A stretch of DNA of 64,000 nucleotides. It comes from UBA5018 sp947463165. GTDB taxonomy: Bacteria > Cyanobacteriota > Cyanobacteriia > PCC-6307 > Cyanobiaceae. The position numbers and the translations under genes are program-made. The notes beneath the pieces were generated by a model that worked only from the letters and a program-made list of their open reading frames with translations, did no database searches and was not told the origin of the DNA. Shown one piece after another: positions 42,542 through 51,595 of this stretch (its first letter is position 1; each line of letters opens with the position of its first letter). Where the stretch lies: assembly GCA_943371245.1 (NCBI GenBank), contig CALRTY020000002.1:1-64000 (forward strand). The letters are read 5' to 3'.

Positions 42542-44086
42542 ATGCTCGGCACCCTGGCCATCGATTTGGGCAGCACCACCACCGTGGTGGCCTGGCTCGA
42601 ACGCGGCGGCAAGCCAAGGCTGTTGCCCATGACCCCCTACGGGCTTGAGGCGCAGCCTCTGGTGCCCAGTTTGCTCTGGTTGGCCAGCCCCGACAGTGGC
42701 AGCCCCCTGATCGGCCGGCAGGTGCTGGAGGCGGGCCTGGCGATGCAGGATGGGCCTGAATTGCATCGCGATTTCAAGCGCCTGATCGGCGCCGCTCAAC
42801 CAGCCGCAGGCACCCTGCTCAATGCCGAACAGGCCGGAGCTTTGCTGCTGCGCCGGCTTTGGCAGGCCCTGCCCCAGGAATTGGAACCGGAGCGCCTGGT
42901 GCTCACCGCCCCGGTAGACAGCTATCGCGCCTACCGCCAGTGGCTGCTGCGGGCCTGCGCCGAACTGCCCGTAGCCGAGTTGGCCCTGGTGGATGAGCCC
43001 ACCGCCGCCGCCATCGGTGCTGGCCTACCCGCCGGCAGCAAGGTGCTGGTGGTGGATTTCGGCGGCGGCACCATCGATCTGTCCCTGGTGAGCCTGGAGG
43101 GCGGTGAGGGGCGGGCGGCCCCCATCGCCCAGCTGCTGCGCTTCGGCGGCCGCGACCTGGCCAACAGCGCCCAAACCCCGCGCACCGCCCGGGTGCTGGG
43201 CAAGGCCGGCATCGCCCTGGGCGGTCGCGACCTGGATCGCTGGATCGCCCGCCACCTCTTTCCCGATGCGCCGCTGAGCGCGGGCCTGCTGGAGGTAACC
43301 GAACGGCTCAAATGTGAGTTGAGCGAGAGCCCCGAGGCGATCGGCCTGTGGACAGATGGCAGCGGCCGCTGCCAGGAGTTGCGCCTGGGCCGGCCGGAAC
43401 TGGAGCTGCTGCTCGAGCAGCGAGGTCTGTTGGCGCAGCTGGATCAACTTTTGGAACAGGTGCTGGCGGCCGGCCGGGCCCACGGCATCCGCCCCGCAGA
43501 CATCGCCGCCGTACTGCCGGTGGGGGGAGCTAGCCGCATTCCCCGCCTGCGGCGCTGGCTGCAGGAGCGCTGCGAAGGCATCCCCATCCGCGGTGAGCGG
43601 CCGGTGGAGGCGGTGGCTCTGGGAGCCCTGGCCTTAACGCCGGGACTGCGCATCCGCGATGTGCTGAGCCATGGGGTGTCGCTGCGCTGTTGGGATCAAC
43701 GGGCGGGCAGCCATCGCTGGCATCCCCTGTTTCTGCCCGGCCAGGGTTGGCCCAGTGAACAGCCCCTGGAACTGGTGCTGGCCTGCAGTCAAGACGGCCA
43801 GGGGCAACTGGAGCTGGTGCTCGGCGAACCGGAGCCAGATGATCGCGCCGAGGTGGTGTTTGAAGCGGGGGTGCCCGTGCTGCGGCCGCGCCCGGCGGGC
43901 CAGGCGCGGCTGGTGCCCTGGCAGCAGCAGCCAGCGGCGATCCCTTTGCGGCCGCCGGGCCAGCGCGGCCAAGACAGGCTGAGATTGCTTTTTTCGATCA
44001 ATGCTTCCGGTGAGCTCCAGATGGGCGGCAGCGATCTGCTCAGTGGGGCGAGCCTGGAGGATCGCTGCCTGGGCCCAGTGCGCTAA
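42542..44086 (+). CDS. Short Hsp70 (DnaK-like) family protein
   Basis: 514 residues, so about 120 shorter than DnaK. The ATPase domain is intact: AIDLGSTTTVVAWLERG, RDFKRLIG, LVDEPTAAAIGAGL, VVDFGGGTIDLSLVSLEGG and the adenosine motif VLPVGGASRIPRLRRWLQE. After a linker (PGLRIRDVLSHGVSL) only a short beta-domain-like part follows (to SGELQMGGSDLLSG), so the helical lid of DnaK is missing. It may be a specialised chaperone. The GTG of the next gene lies 44 bp downstream. Confidence 0.88.
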   Translation: MLGTLAIDLGSTTTVVAWLERGGKPRLLPMTPYGLEAQPLVPSLLWLASPDSGSPLIGRQVLEAGLAMQDGPELHRDFKRLIGAAQPAAGTLLNAEQAGALLLRRLWQALPQELEPERLVLTAPVDSYRAYRQWLLRACAELPVAELALVDEPTAAAIGAGLPAGSKVLVVDFGGGTIDLSLVSLEGGEGRAAPIAQLLRFGGRDLANSAQTPRTARVLGKAGIALGGRDLDRWIARHLFPDAPLSAGLLEVTERLKCELSESPEAIGLWTDGSGRCQELRLGRPELELLLEQRGLLAQLDQLLEQVLAAGRAHGIRPADIAAVLPVGGASRIPRLRRWLQERCEGIPIRGERPVEAVALGALALTPGLRIRDVLSHGVSLRCWDQRAGSHRWHPLFLPGQGWPSEQPLELVLACSQDGQGQLELVLGEPEPDDRAEVVFEAGVPVLRPRPAGQARLVPWQQQPAAIPLRPPGQRGQDRLRLLFSINASGELQMGGSDLLSGASLEDRCLGPVR

Positions 44087-44130
44087 TTCCCATTACCCCT
44101 GGTCAAAGGCCCTGGAACTGCATAGAAAGG

Positions 44131-44982
44131 GTGGCAAATCGCCAACCCCTTCGCTTGGGCCTGCGCCAGCACAGGCTGCCCCGGATCTGGCTGGGAATCA
44201 CCCTCGGCTTGTTGGCCGCCGGCGTGGCTGGGGCCTACTGGTGGGAGCATCAGCTGCCCCAAAAACTGGAACAGGCGGCCCAGCGGGGCGATCTGGATGC
44301 CTGCCTTCGCTATGCCAGCCAGCTGGAGGCTTTCCGCTGGCTGGATGGGGCCGCCCCGAGCGAACAGGGATCCTGCCGGCGCCGCAAGGCCTTGCTGCTC
44401 TGGAACCAGCAGCAATGGGGAGAAGCATTGGCACTGCAGCTGCAGCTGGTCAACTCCCGGGCCGGCAGCGCGGGCGATGAGCAGCGGCTGAACGCCTGGC
44501 AAACCGAGCTGCAACAGCGGGCCCTTGGCCAATACCGCAATGGCGATCTAACCGGCGCCCTGGCCCTGCTGGAACTGATGGGCGAAAACCGTCGCGCCGA
44601 TCGCAGCAGCCTGGGGGATCGACTGCGCCAGGGATGGACCCGCAACCGGCTGCAACTGGAGCGGGCTAAGGGACTGGTGGCCCAGCAGCGTTGGTGGGAG
44701 GCCCTAGATGCCCTCAATCGCCTCGACCATCCCTGGTGGGTAAAGCAGGCCAGCGGCCTGCAGGCCCAGGTGGAGCGCGCCATCTCCCGGCTGGACCACG
44801 ATCACGGCGGCCAGGATGCCCACGGGCCCCTACCCCACATGGTGCCGGAGGCCCAGCTCGATGCCGAGGTGCGCAAGCGCCTGGCCCGGGGCGAGAACGA
44901 CTGGGCGGCTTTTGAGGGGGCCTGCCGAGCCCTCGGCGGCAAGGTGGTGGAGGCGGGCCCGGAAACCGCCTGCCAACGCTGA
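44131..44982 (+). CDS. Single-pass membrane protein of unknown function
   Basis: 283 residues from GTG. One N-terminal helix (IWLGITLGLLAAGVAGAYWW, about 19-38) is followed by a long helical region with TPR-like character (LEQAAQRGDLDACLRYASQLEAF, ALLLWNQQQWGEALALQLQLVNS, RALGQYRNGDLTGALALLELMG). A His/Asp/Gly-rich spot (DHDHGGQDAHG) lies near residue 222. Its position after the short Hsp70 gene suggests a partner. A 15-bp array starts in its stop codon unit. Confidence 0.72.
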   Translation: MANRQPLRLGLRQHRLPRIWLGITLGLLAAGVAGAYWWEHQLPQKLEQAAQRGDLDACLRYASQLEAFRWLDGAAPSEQGSCRRRKALLLWNQQQWGEALALQLQLVNSRAGSAGDEQRLNAWQTELQQRALGQYRNGDLTGALALLELMGENRRADRSSLGDRLRQGWTRNRLQLERAKGLVAQQRWWEALDALNRLDHPWWVKQASGLQAQVERAISRLDHDHGGQDAHGPLPHMVPEAQLDAEVRKRLARGENDWAAFEGACRALGGKVVEAGPETACQR

Positions 44983-45061
44983 AGGCGCGAAACCTGCCAA
45001 GGCCGAAGGCGCGAAAGCCGAAGGCGCGGAAGCTGAAGGCGCGAAAGCTGAACGCGTGACA
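44978..45061. repeat. 15-bp tandem array starting at a stop codon, about 5 units
   Basis: gctgaaggcgcgaaa at 44978 contains the TGA stop (44980-44982) of the preceding gene. After a 9-bp interruption come gccgaaggcgcgaaa, gccgaaggcgcggaa and an exact copy of the first unit at 45032, then a diverged one. One frame reads Ala-Glu-Gly-Ala-Lys repeats, but it is not a gene. Confidence 0.9.
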
Positions 45062-45093
45062 GTATTATCCCTGACCTCAACAACCTCAGCTCA

Positions 45094-45312
45094 ATGCAGC
45101 CAGGTGATCAGGTAAAGGTGAGCCAGAACGTGGTGGTTTTTCATCATCCCCAACATCGGGGCCAGGCCTATGACCTCATCGGCCAGCAGGGTGAGGTGGT
45201 GACGGTCTTGAACGATTGGAAGGGCAGGGTGATCAGTCCGAACCTGCCTGTGCTGGTGGCCTTCGGCAAGTTCAAGGCCCACTTTCGCCCCGAAGAACTG
45301 GAAGCGGCCTGA
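45094..45312 (+). CDS. ftrV: Ferredoxin-thioredoxin reductase variable chain
   Basis: 72 residues. The SH3-like FTR variable chain is recognised by GDQVKVSQNVVVFHHPQHRGQAYDLIGQQGEVVTVL and ISPNLPVLVAFGKFKAHFRPEEL. It is paired with the catalytic chain (not in this window) and lets ferredoxin reduce thioredoxin in the light; with the NTRC at 8259 the window covers parts of both thioredoxin-reducing systems. It is convergent with pyrR. Confidence 0.93.
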   Translation: MQPGDQVKVSQNVVVFHHPQHRGQAYDLIGQQGEVVTVLNDWKGRVISPNLPVLVAFGKFKAHFRPEELEAA

Positions 45313-45315
45313 GTT

Positions 45316-45846
45316 TCAGCTGCGCACCAGGAACACCCCCTCCTCGCCGTCGATGTTCCGCAGGCACACCTGAATGGTTTCCTGGCGGCTGGTGGGCACC
45401 ACCCGGCCGCAGTAGTCGGGCTGGATCGGCAATTCCCGATGCCCCCGATCCACCATCACCGCCAGGGCCACTCGCTGGGCCCGCCCCCAGGTCTGCAGCG
45501 CCTCCAGGGCGGCCCTGACGGTGCGTCCGGTGAAGATCACGTCGTCGACGAGCACCACCTGCCGATCCTCAACGCCCCCCGGCAGCTGGGTGGGTTGGGC
45601 CAGGCGGGTGCCGACCCGCGCCAGGTCGTCGCGGTGAAAAGTGGGATCCAAAATGCCCTGCTGGATCGGCTGGCCAGAGATCTGCTCCAGCCGCGAGGCC
45701 AGCACCTGGGCCAGGGCCACCCCCCTGGTGGGAATCCCCAGCAGCAGCAGGGCATCGAGATCATTGGCCCCCTCCAAAATCTGCGAGGCGAGGCGATCCA
45801 GGGTGCGGCTCAGCTCCTGGGCGGACAGCAGTTCAAGTCGGGTCAT
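45316..45846 (-). CDS. pyrR: PyrR: pyrimidine operon regulator / uracil phosphoribosyltransferase
   Basis: 176 residues. The PRPP-binding motif is RQVVLVDDVIFTGRTVRAALEAL; the N-terminal LLSAQELSRTLDRLASQI and LLLGIPTRGVALA, and VALAVMVDRGHRELPIQPDYCGR are PyrR features. In Bacillus it binds mRNA to regulate pyr genes; in cyanobacteria it may act mainly as the enzyme. No PyrR target leader is visible here. The gap to gpmI is 249 bp. Confidence 0.93.
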   Translation of the reverse strand: MTRLELLSAQELSRTLDRLASQILEGANDLDALLLLGIPTRGVALAQVLASRLEQISGQPIQQGILDPTFHRDDLARVGTRLAQPTQLPGGVEDRQVVLVDDVIFTGRTVRAALEALQTWGRAQRVALAVMVDRGHRELPIQPDYCGRVVPTSRQETIQVCLRNIDGEEGVFLVRS

Positions 45847-46095
45847 CGGCCGGGTTTGGGTGGAACATAGGCGCCAGGAACTGTGACTAAAGCCTGACGC
45901 AATCGGGAGCTAGCTAGGCGGCTCCAGGTCCGAGCTGTAGGTTGGGATACGGAAGGCGTGCTTACGTCTTCGTTCATTGGTACGTGTGAAGTGGTACGGG
46001 TGAAGTCGAGTCCCTCCCAACACGATTCCAGGCCCGCATCCAACAGCGGCTCGCACGCTTGTCTGAGCGCTGCCAGCCTGGGTGACCCTGTTTCC

Positions 46096-47679
46096 GTGGC
46101 TCCGGTCGTTCTGGCCATTCTCGATGGCTGGGGCTATAGCCATGATGTCGAGCACAACGCTATTCGGCTCGCCAAACCCGCTGTGATGGATGCCCTCTGG
46201 CATGCCTATCCCCACACCCTGATTTCAGCGAGCGGCGCCGCAGTCGGTTTGCCCGACGACCAGATGGGCAATTCTGAGGTGGGTCACCTCACGATTGGTT
46301 CTGGCCGCATCATCCGCCAGGAACTGGTGCGCATCAGCCAGGCGGTAAAAGATGGCAGTCTCCTCCGCAACCCGGCCCTCCAACAGCTGGGAGATCAGCT
46401 GCTAGCCAATGGCGGCACCTTGCACCTATTGGGCCTCTGCTCCAACGGCGGCGTGCATAGCCACGTGGATCACCTGGGCGGCCTGCTGCACTGGGCGGCG
46501 ATGCGCGGCTTGGAGCAGGTCTGCGTGCATGTGATCACCGATGGCCGCGATACGGCGCCCACCTGTGCCGCTGAGTTCGTGGCCCAGGTGGAGCAGCTGA
46601 TCGCTGCAGCCGGCGTGGGCCGCATCGCCACCATCTGCGGCCGCTACTGGGCGATGGATCGCGACAACCGCTGGGATCGCACTGAAAAGGCCTACAGGCT
46701 GCTCACAGAAGCCAGTGAACCAGTTGAGTTGAGTGCCCAGGAGGTAATCGCCGCCTCCTACGCGGCAGAGGTTAGTGATGAATTTATTGAGCCAGTAAGG
46801 CTGGCTGAGGGGTTTATCAAGCCCGGTGACGGCCTGCTCTGTTACAACTTTCGCCCCGATCGGGTGCGTCAGCTGATTCGCGCCTTTGTGCTGCCGGAAT
46901 TTAATGCCTTCCCCCGCCGGCAGATTGAACAATTGCAGGTGGTTACCTTCACCCAATATGAGCAGGGCCTACCGGTGGCGGTGGCCTTCCCCACCGAATC
47001 CCTTGACGGCTTGCTGGGCCAGGTGATCTCAGAGGCGGGCCTGCTCCAATTTCGCACTGCGGAAACAGAAAAGTATCCGCATGTTACCTATTTTATGAAT
47101 GGGGGCATTGAAAAGGCTTTCCCGGGTGAAGATCGCCATCTGGTGCCCTCCCCCAAGGTGGCCACCTATGACCAGGCGCCATGCATGTCAGCCAGGGAGC
47201 TGACCGACAGCTGTATTGCCGCCATCAATAAAGGTATTTATTCCCTGGTGGTAATCAATTACGCCAATCCAGACATGGTGGGCCACACCGGTCAAATGGA
47301 GGCCACCACCGAGGCCATCCATGCGGTAGATCGCTGTGTGGGCCAACTGATGGAGTGCACCAACCGCATGGGCGGCACCCTGCTGATCACCGCCGACCAC
47401 GGCAATGCTGAACAAATGCAGGGACCAGACGGCCGTCCCTGGACCGCCCACACCACCAATCCGGTGCCGGTGATTCTGGTGGAGGGCGAACGGCGCAAAC
47501 TGCCGGGCCATGGCACCGATGTGCAACTGCGCAATCACGGTGGCCTGGCCGACATCGCCCCCACAATCCTGGACATCCTTGGCCTAGCCAAGCCGGCTCT
47601 GATGACAGGCAATTCTTTAATTACACCCGCGACTGCAGACTTGATTCAAGAGCGCATACCCCAAGGCATTGCTGTTTAA
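46096..47679 (+). CDS. gpmI: 2,3-bisphosphoglycerate-independent phosphoglycerate mutase
   Basis: About 527 residues from GTG 46096, directly before APVVLAILDGWGYSHDVEHN; the frame is open to 45958 but that part (46 residues) is not conserved. Catalytic Ser and metal sites: QMGNSEVGHLTIGSGRI, GGVHSHVDHLGGLL, VITDGRDTAPT, NYANPDMVGHTGQMEA and TADHGNAEQMQG. It interconverts 3- and 2-phosphoglycerate in carbon metabolism. The stop is followed by a gap with mainly AT-rich, gene-free DNA. Confidence 0.95.
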   Translation: MAPVVLAILDGWGYSHDVEHNAIRLAKPAVMDALWHAYPHTLISASGAAVGLPDDQMGNSEVGHLTIGSGRIIRQELVRISQAVKDGSLLRNPALQQLGDQLLANGGTLHLLGLCSNGGVHSHVDHLGGLLHWAAMRGLEQVCVHVITDGRDTAPTCAAEFVAQVEQLIAAAGVGRIATICGRYWAMDRDNRWDRTEKAYRLLTEASEPVELSAQEVIAASYAAEVSDEFIEPVRLAEGFIKPGDGLLCYNFRPDRVRQLIRAFVLPEFNAFPRRQIEQLQVVTFTQYEQGLPVAVAFPTESLDGLLGQVISEAGLLQFRTAETEKYPHVTYFMNGGIEKAFPGEDRHLVPSPKVATYDQAPCMSARELTDSCIAAINKGIYSLVVINYANPDMVGHTGQMEATTEAIHAVDRCVGQLMECTNRMGGTLLITADHGNAEQMQGPDGRPWTAHTTNPVPVILVEGERRKLPGHGTDVQLRNHGGLADIAPTILDILGLAKPALMTGNSLITPATADLIQERIPQGIAV

Positions 47680-48155
47680 CTCAGCGTATGCCTGATTTGA
47701 TGCGTGATTTTATTTCCAAGGGGCTTTGCGGGAATGCGTTTAAATGTATCTGTAAAATATGATCACGGATAAATTCTTGTGCGAAATTCTCGCAAAGTTT
47801 GCCCGTAAAGGCTACGGTTTAAATCCGCGCATTGATTGGCTTTCTTCGGGGAATCTCTCTGAAATCTGGCGATTTCTGCGTGCCTGCCATTGAGTGGATT
47901 CTCGGAACCTGGGAGGAATTGGCAGTGGTTTTGAAATTCACTCTCCTCCATGCTCCGTTAATTAGCCAAGGCAGGCTGAGGTTTCCGCGCTAAAAAAATG
48001 GCACCTACCTATGCCAACCCATTGCTTGGGTCTGGCTGTCGCGGCTGGGGATTGGCTATCAGCTTGGGGCTGGCTATCATGGCTTTAGCTTGGCTAGCGC
48101 CTTGTGGGCTGGGTACTAGCATTGCCGCAGTGTTAAGGCCTCACCGGCTGACTTC
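47680..48155. other. Gap between gpmI and secG, with an 18-bp repeat
   Basis: No gene seen. The last third holds ctggggattggctatcag and cttggggctggctatcat (about 48046-48081) plus a weaker third copy at 18-bp spacing. The first part is AT-richer and may hold the gpmI terminator and secG promoter, neither of which I can pin down. Confidence 0.5.
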
Positions 48156-48389
48156 ATGATCGCAGGCATTTTATCTTGGGTGTGGCTGGCAAGCGGGGTG
48201 TTGCTGATTATCAGCGTGCTGCTGCACAGCCCCAAGGGCGATGGCATGGGTGGCCTTGCCGCCAGTGGTGGTTCGATGTTCAGCAGTGCCCGCAGCGCTG
48301 AGCAGACCCTCAACCGCATCAGCTGGACATTGCTGGCCATCTTTCTTGGCCTGGCGGTGGTGCTCAGCGCTGGCTGGCTCGGCAAGTAA
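48156..48389 (+). CDS. secG: Preprotein translocase subunit SecG
   Basis: 77 residues with two hydrophobic helices (2-22 and 53-73) around a Gly/Ser loop (SPKGDGMGGLAASGGSMFSSARSAEQTLNR), the SecG pattern. It belongs to the SecYEG channel. The last codons and TAA form the first unit of a 17-bp tandem array. Confidence 0.92.
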   Translation: MIAGILSWVWLASGVLLIISVLLHSPKGDGMGGLAASGGSMFSSARSAEQTLNRISWTLLAIFLGLAVVLSAGWLGK

Positions 48390-48457
48390 ACTGGCTTGGC
48401 AGCTAAACTGGTTTTGCAGCTAAACTGCTTTGGCAAGTAATCAAGCTTGGCGGGTAA
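48373..48457. repeat. 17-bp tandem array starting in the secG stop codon unit, 5 units
   Basis: gctggctcggcaagtaa (48373-48389) is the end of secG including its TAA. It is followed without gaps by four more 17-bp units, for example actgctttggcaagtaa (13 of 17 matches to the first). Every unit ends in TAA; since 17 is not divisible by three, stops appear in all frames. Confidence 0.92.
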
Positions 48458-48512
48458 TCAGTTTAACCAAAAACCAAAGTTAATTGAAGTTAAACTACCG
48501 GAGTTGCCTGTG

Positions 48513-49010
48513 ATGAGCCGTCGCGGTTTGATGGCAAGATTATTGGCCGCCATTCCAGGGGTGGGCTTTGGTTCGCTTTATAGCGAAGCAGCCAATGCTG
48601 CCAGCCCTGGCGTCGACCCGGCATGGCAACTTAGCGATGCCGCTTGGAAGGCCAGGCTTAGCCCAGCGGCCTATGCGGTACTACGTCAAGAGGGTACCGA
48701 GCGCCCCTTCTCCAGCCCCTTGAATAGTGAGAAGAGACCGGGTACTTTCCTCTGTGCCGGCTGCCGACTGCCGCTATTCAGCTCCAAGGCCAAATATGAA
48801 AGCGGCACCGGTTGGCCTAGCTTCTGGCAGCCCCTGCCTGGTGCTATCACCACCAAGCTCGACTTTAAATTGATAGTGCCGCGCACTGAATACCATTGCC
48901 GTCGCTGCGGCGGTCATCAGGGCCATGTATTCAACGATGGTCCTAAGCCCAGCGGCAAGCGCTACTGCAACAACGGCGTAGCCCTGATCTTTGAACCCCA
49001 AAATCTTTGA
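48513..49010 (+). CDS. msrB: Methionine-R-sulfoxide reductase with an export-type N-terminus
   Basis: 165 residues from ATG 48513. The start MSRRGLMARLLAAIPGVGFG carries twin arginines and a hydrophobic stretch ending at ANA, so it looks like a Tat signal. The MsrB domain has zinc Cys pairs (CAGC and CRRCGGHQGHVF), ESGTGWPSFW, and the catalytic Cys in KRYCNNGVALIF. It repairs oxidised methionine, here probably outside the cytoplasm or in the lumen. The frame extends upstream through the 17-bp array, which I take as non-coding. Confidence 0.92.
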   Translation: MSRRGLMARLLAAIPGVGFGSLYSEAANAASPGVDPAWQLSDAAWKARLSPAAYAVLRQEGTERPFSSPLNSEKRPGTFLCAGCRLPLFSSKAKYESGTGWPSFWQPLPGAITTKLDFKLIVPRTEYHCRRCGGHQGHVFNDGPKPSGKRYCNNGVALIFEPQNL

Positions 49011-49039
49011 ATACCAAATTCTTTTAATCTTTTGCCCGA

Positions 49040-51595
49040 TTAGTTCAGGGTTGCCCCCTGGCTGATGCGCTGGCGCTGCTGGGCCAGCGCATCAGCCAGG
49101 GGCCTGTGGTGCTGCAGATCTGGATCGGTGCTGGTGATCTGCTGGGCAACTTGGCGGGCCAGCTCAAGCAGGTCACCGTCCTCGGTGAGGCTGGCCAGGG
49201 CCAGGTCTGGCAGGCCGCTTTGACGGGTGCCGAGCACCTGGCCAGGTCCCCGCAGCCGCAGATCCATCTCGGCGATTTCAAAGCCGTCGTGGCAGTGCAC
49301 CAGCACCTCCAGCCGTTGCCGGGCCAGGGCCTGGCGGCTGTCGTTGACCAACAGGCAGTGGGATGCCGCCGCCCCGCGCCCCACCCGGCCCCGCAGCTGG
49401 TGCAGCTGGGCGAGGCCAAAGCGATCGGCGTGCTCGATCAGCATCACGCTGGCCTCCGGCACATCCACGCCCACCTCCACCACCGTGGTGCTCACCAGCA
49501 CCTGGGTGTCGCCGCGGGCAAAGGCCCCAATCGCCGCCTGCTTCTCTGCGCTAGCTAGACGACCATGCAGCAGGCCGACGCTCAGCTCTGGAAACACCTC
49601 ATCACTCAGCTGCCGATAGACCACCGCCACGGAGCGCAGATCCAGCTTCTCCGATTCCTCCACCAGCGGTAGCACCACATAGGCGCGCTGGCCCAGGGCC
49701 ACCTGCTCGCGAATCAACTCATAGGCCTGTTGGCGCTCGCCAGCCCCCAGCAATTGGGTGCGAATCGGGGTGCGGCCTGGTGGCAGTTCGTCTATTTGAC
49801 TCACATCCAGATCGCCATGCAGCGATAGGGCCAGGGTGCGGGGGATCGGCGTCGCCGTCATCGTGAGCAGGTGGGGCTGCATACCCTTATCCAGCAGTCG
49901 ATTGCGCTGAGCTACGCCAAAACGGTGCTGCTCATCTACCACCACCAGCCCCAGATGGGCAAATTGCACTGGATCTTCCAACAGGGCATGGGTGCCCACC
50001 AACATCTGCAGATTGCCATTTGCCAAGTCGGTTAGGAGTTGACGGCGGCGAGCGGCGGGGGTGGCACCGGTGAGCAGGCCGCAGCTCACCGCCAGCTGGG
50101 GCATCCACTGGCATAGGGAGCGGTAGTGCTGCTCGGCCAGCACCTCGGTGGGGGCCATCAGGGCACCTTGGCAGCCGGCGGCGATGGCGGTGAGCAAGGC
50201 GGCGATCGCCACCACGGTTTTGCCACTGCCCACATCACCCTGCACCAGGCGGGCCATGGGCTGCTCTCGCAGCAAATCCGAGCAGATTTCGGCCAATACT
50301 CGCTGCTGAGCTGCTGTGAGGGCAAAGGGCAGTAGCTGAAGAAAGCGCTGCACCAGATCGCTGGATTCGCTCAGCTGGCCTTGATCTGCCGCCGCCAGGG
50401 CCGCCAGAGGCCGCGCCGGCAGCCGGGTGAGCTGCCGCCGGCGCTGCATCAACCCCAACTGCAACAGCAAAAACTCGTCAAACACCAACCGCCGCCGGGC
50501 GGCTTGCAGTTGTTCGGCAGTATCGGGTGCATGGATTTGCCGCAGGGCATCAGCCCGTAAGCACATAATTAGCTGCTGGCGCAGGGGCTCGGGCAAGGGC
50601 TCCGGCTCCTGGCCCACCAAGGGCAACACCGCCGCCACCGCCTGGCGCACCCGATCGGCCCCCAGGCCTTCGGTGAGCCCATATACCGGCAGCAGCCTAC
50701 CGATGACGGCCGATTTCACAGGCGCCCCGGGACTCTCCAGCACCTCGATCAGCGGATCTTGAAAGGCGGGTCCGTAGGGGGTTTCCTTGACCAGCCCACT
50801 GACTGCCACGCTGGCGCCCGGCGGATAGTGGCGCTTTTGGCTGTTCAGCCAGGCGGGACTGGCGAACCGCTTGCCGACCATGAACTGGCTCACCCGGATG
50901 CGTCCGGTGGCATCGGCCAGCTGCAGCTCCAGAATCGCCAGGTTGGGATTGCGCGGGCTGATGAAGCCGTTAAAGCGGCGCACCTTGGCCACGATGGTGG
51001 CCGTGCGGCCCGGCTCCAAACCCGTGATCCGCACCAGGTTGGCGTAATCGAGATAATCCCGCGGGTAGTAGTGGATCAAATCGCGCACTACAAACAGGCC
51101 CAGGGCCGCCAGGCGGCTGGCGGTGCGCGGTCCCACCCCCTGGATCCCAGCCAGGGGGGTGTTCAGCTCAATACTGGTGGCGGCTGGGGCTGGGCCCCTG
51201 CTGGCCGGCTGCAGCCGCAGCCGCGGAGCCGCCACGGGGGCTGGCGGTTCAAGACTCTGGCGCAACTGCTGCAGCGTCTGGCGGCACTGGCGCACCAGGC
51301 TCTGGCGGCGCTGCAGGGGCAGCTCGTCGTAGTGGCTGAAATTCAGGCTTAAGGGCTGCAACCGCTGCCGCTGGTCAGGCCCCAGGGCTGCGGGAGGTTC
51401 ACCGAGGCTGGCGGCCAAAAAGCTACTGAAGCGCTGTCGCCGCCCCTGAAGATTGCCAAAGCCGCGATCCACTTCCAGTTGCAGAGCCTGCTGCAGGCCG
51501 CGAAGCCAATCCTGGAGTTCTGCCGTCAGCTGCTGATCGCTGGCCTGGGGGGATCCGGCGGCAACCGCTTCCAGGCGTGGATGTCCTGCAGCCAC
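49040..51595 (-). CDS. recG: ATP-dependent DNA helicase RecG
   Basis: 851 residues from GTG. The wedge/OB domain is RTATIVAKVRRFNGFISPRN; the helicase has motif I GDVGSGKTVVAIAAL, APTEVLAEQHY, the DEQH box VVVDEQHRFGV, TATPIPRTLAL and STTVVEVGVDVPEAS followed by HQLRGRVGRG. RecG remodels stalled forks and Holliday junctions. The start overlaps the upstream gene by 70 bp; about 90 extra N-terminal residues compared with E. coli are typical for cyanobacteria. Confidence 0.96.
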   Translation of the reverse strand: MAAGHPRLEAVAAGSPQASDQQLTAELQDWLRGLQQALQLEVDRGFGNLQGRRQRFSSFLAASLGEPPAALGPDQRQRLQPLSLNFSHYDELPLQRRQSLVRQCRQTLQQLRQSLEPPAPVAAPRLRLQPASRGPAPAATSIELNTPLAGIQGVGPRTASRLAALGLFVVRDLIHYYPRDYLDYANLVRITGLEPGRTATIVAKVRRFNGFISPRNPNLAILELQLADATGRIRVSQFMVGKRFASPAWLNSQKRHYPPGASVAVSGLVKETPYGPAFQDPLIEVLESPGAPVKSAVIGRLLPVYGLTEGLGADRVRQAVAAVLPLVGQEPEPLPEPLRQQLIMCLRADALRQIHAPDTAEQLQAARRRLVFDEFLLLQLGLMQRRRQLTRLPARPLAALAAADQGQLSESSDLVQRFLQLLPFALTAAQQRVLAEICSDLLREQPMARLVQGDVGSGKTVVAIAALLTAIAAGCQGALMAPTEVLAEQHYRSLCQWMPQLAVSCGLLTGATPAARRRQLLTDLANGNLQMLVGTHALLEDPVQFAHLGLVVVDEQHRFGVAQRNRLLDKGMQPHLLTMTATPIPRTLALSLHGDLDVSQIDELPPGRTPIRTQLLGAGERQQAYELIREQVALGQRAYVVLPLVEESEKLDLRSVAVVYRQLSDEVFPELSVGLLHGRLASAEKQAAIGAFARGDTQVLVSTTVVEVGVDVPEASVMLIEHADRFGLAQLHQLRGRVGRGAAASHCLLVNDSRQALARQRLEVLVHCHDGFEIAEMDLRLRGPGQVLGTRQSGLPDLALASLTEDGDLLELARQVAQQITSTDPDLQHHRPLADALAQQRQRISQGATLN

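Noticed and set aside
44816..45115. ORF with Ala-Glu-Gly-Ala-Lys repeats
   Set aside because: Starts inside the 283-residue gene in another frame and merely translates the 15-bp array.
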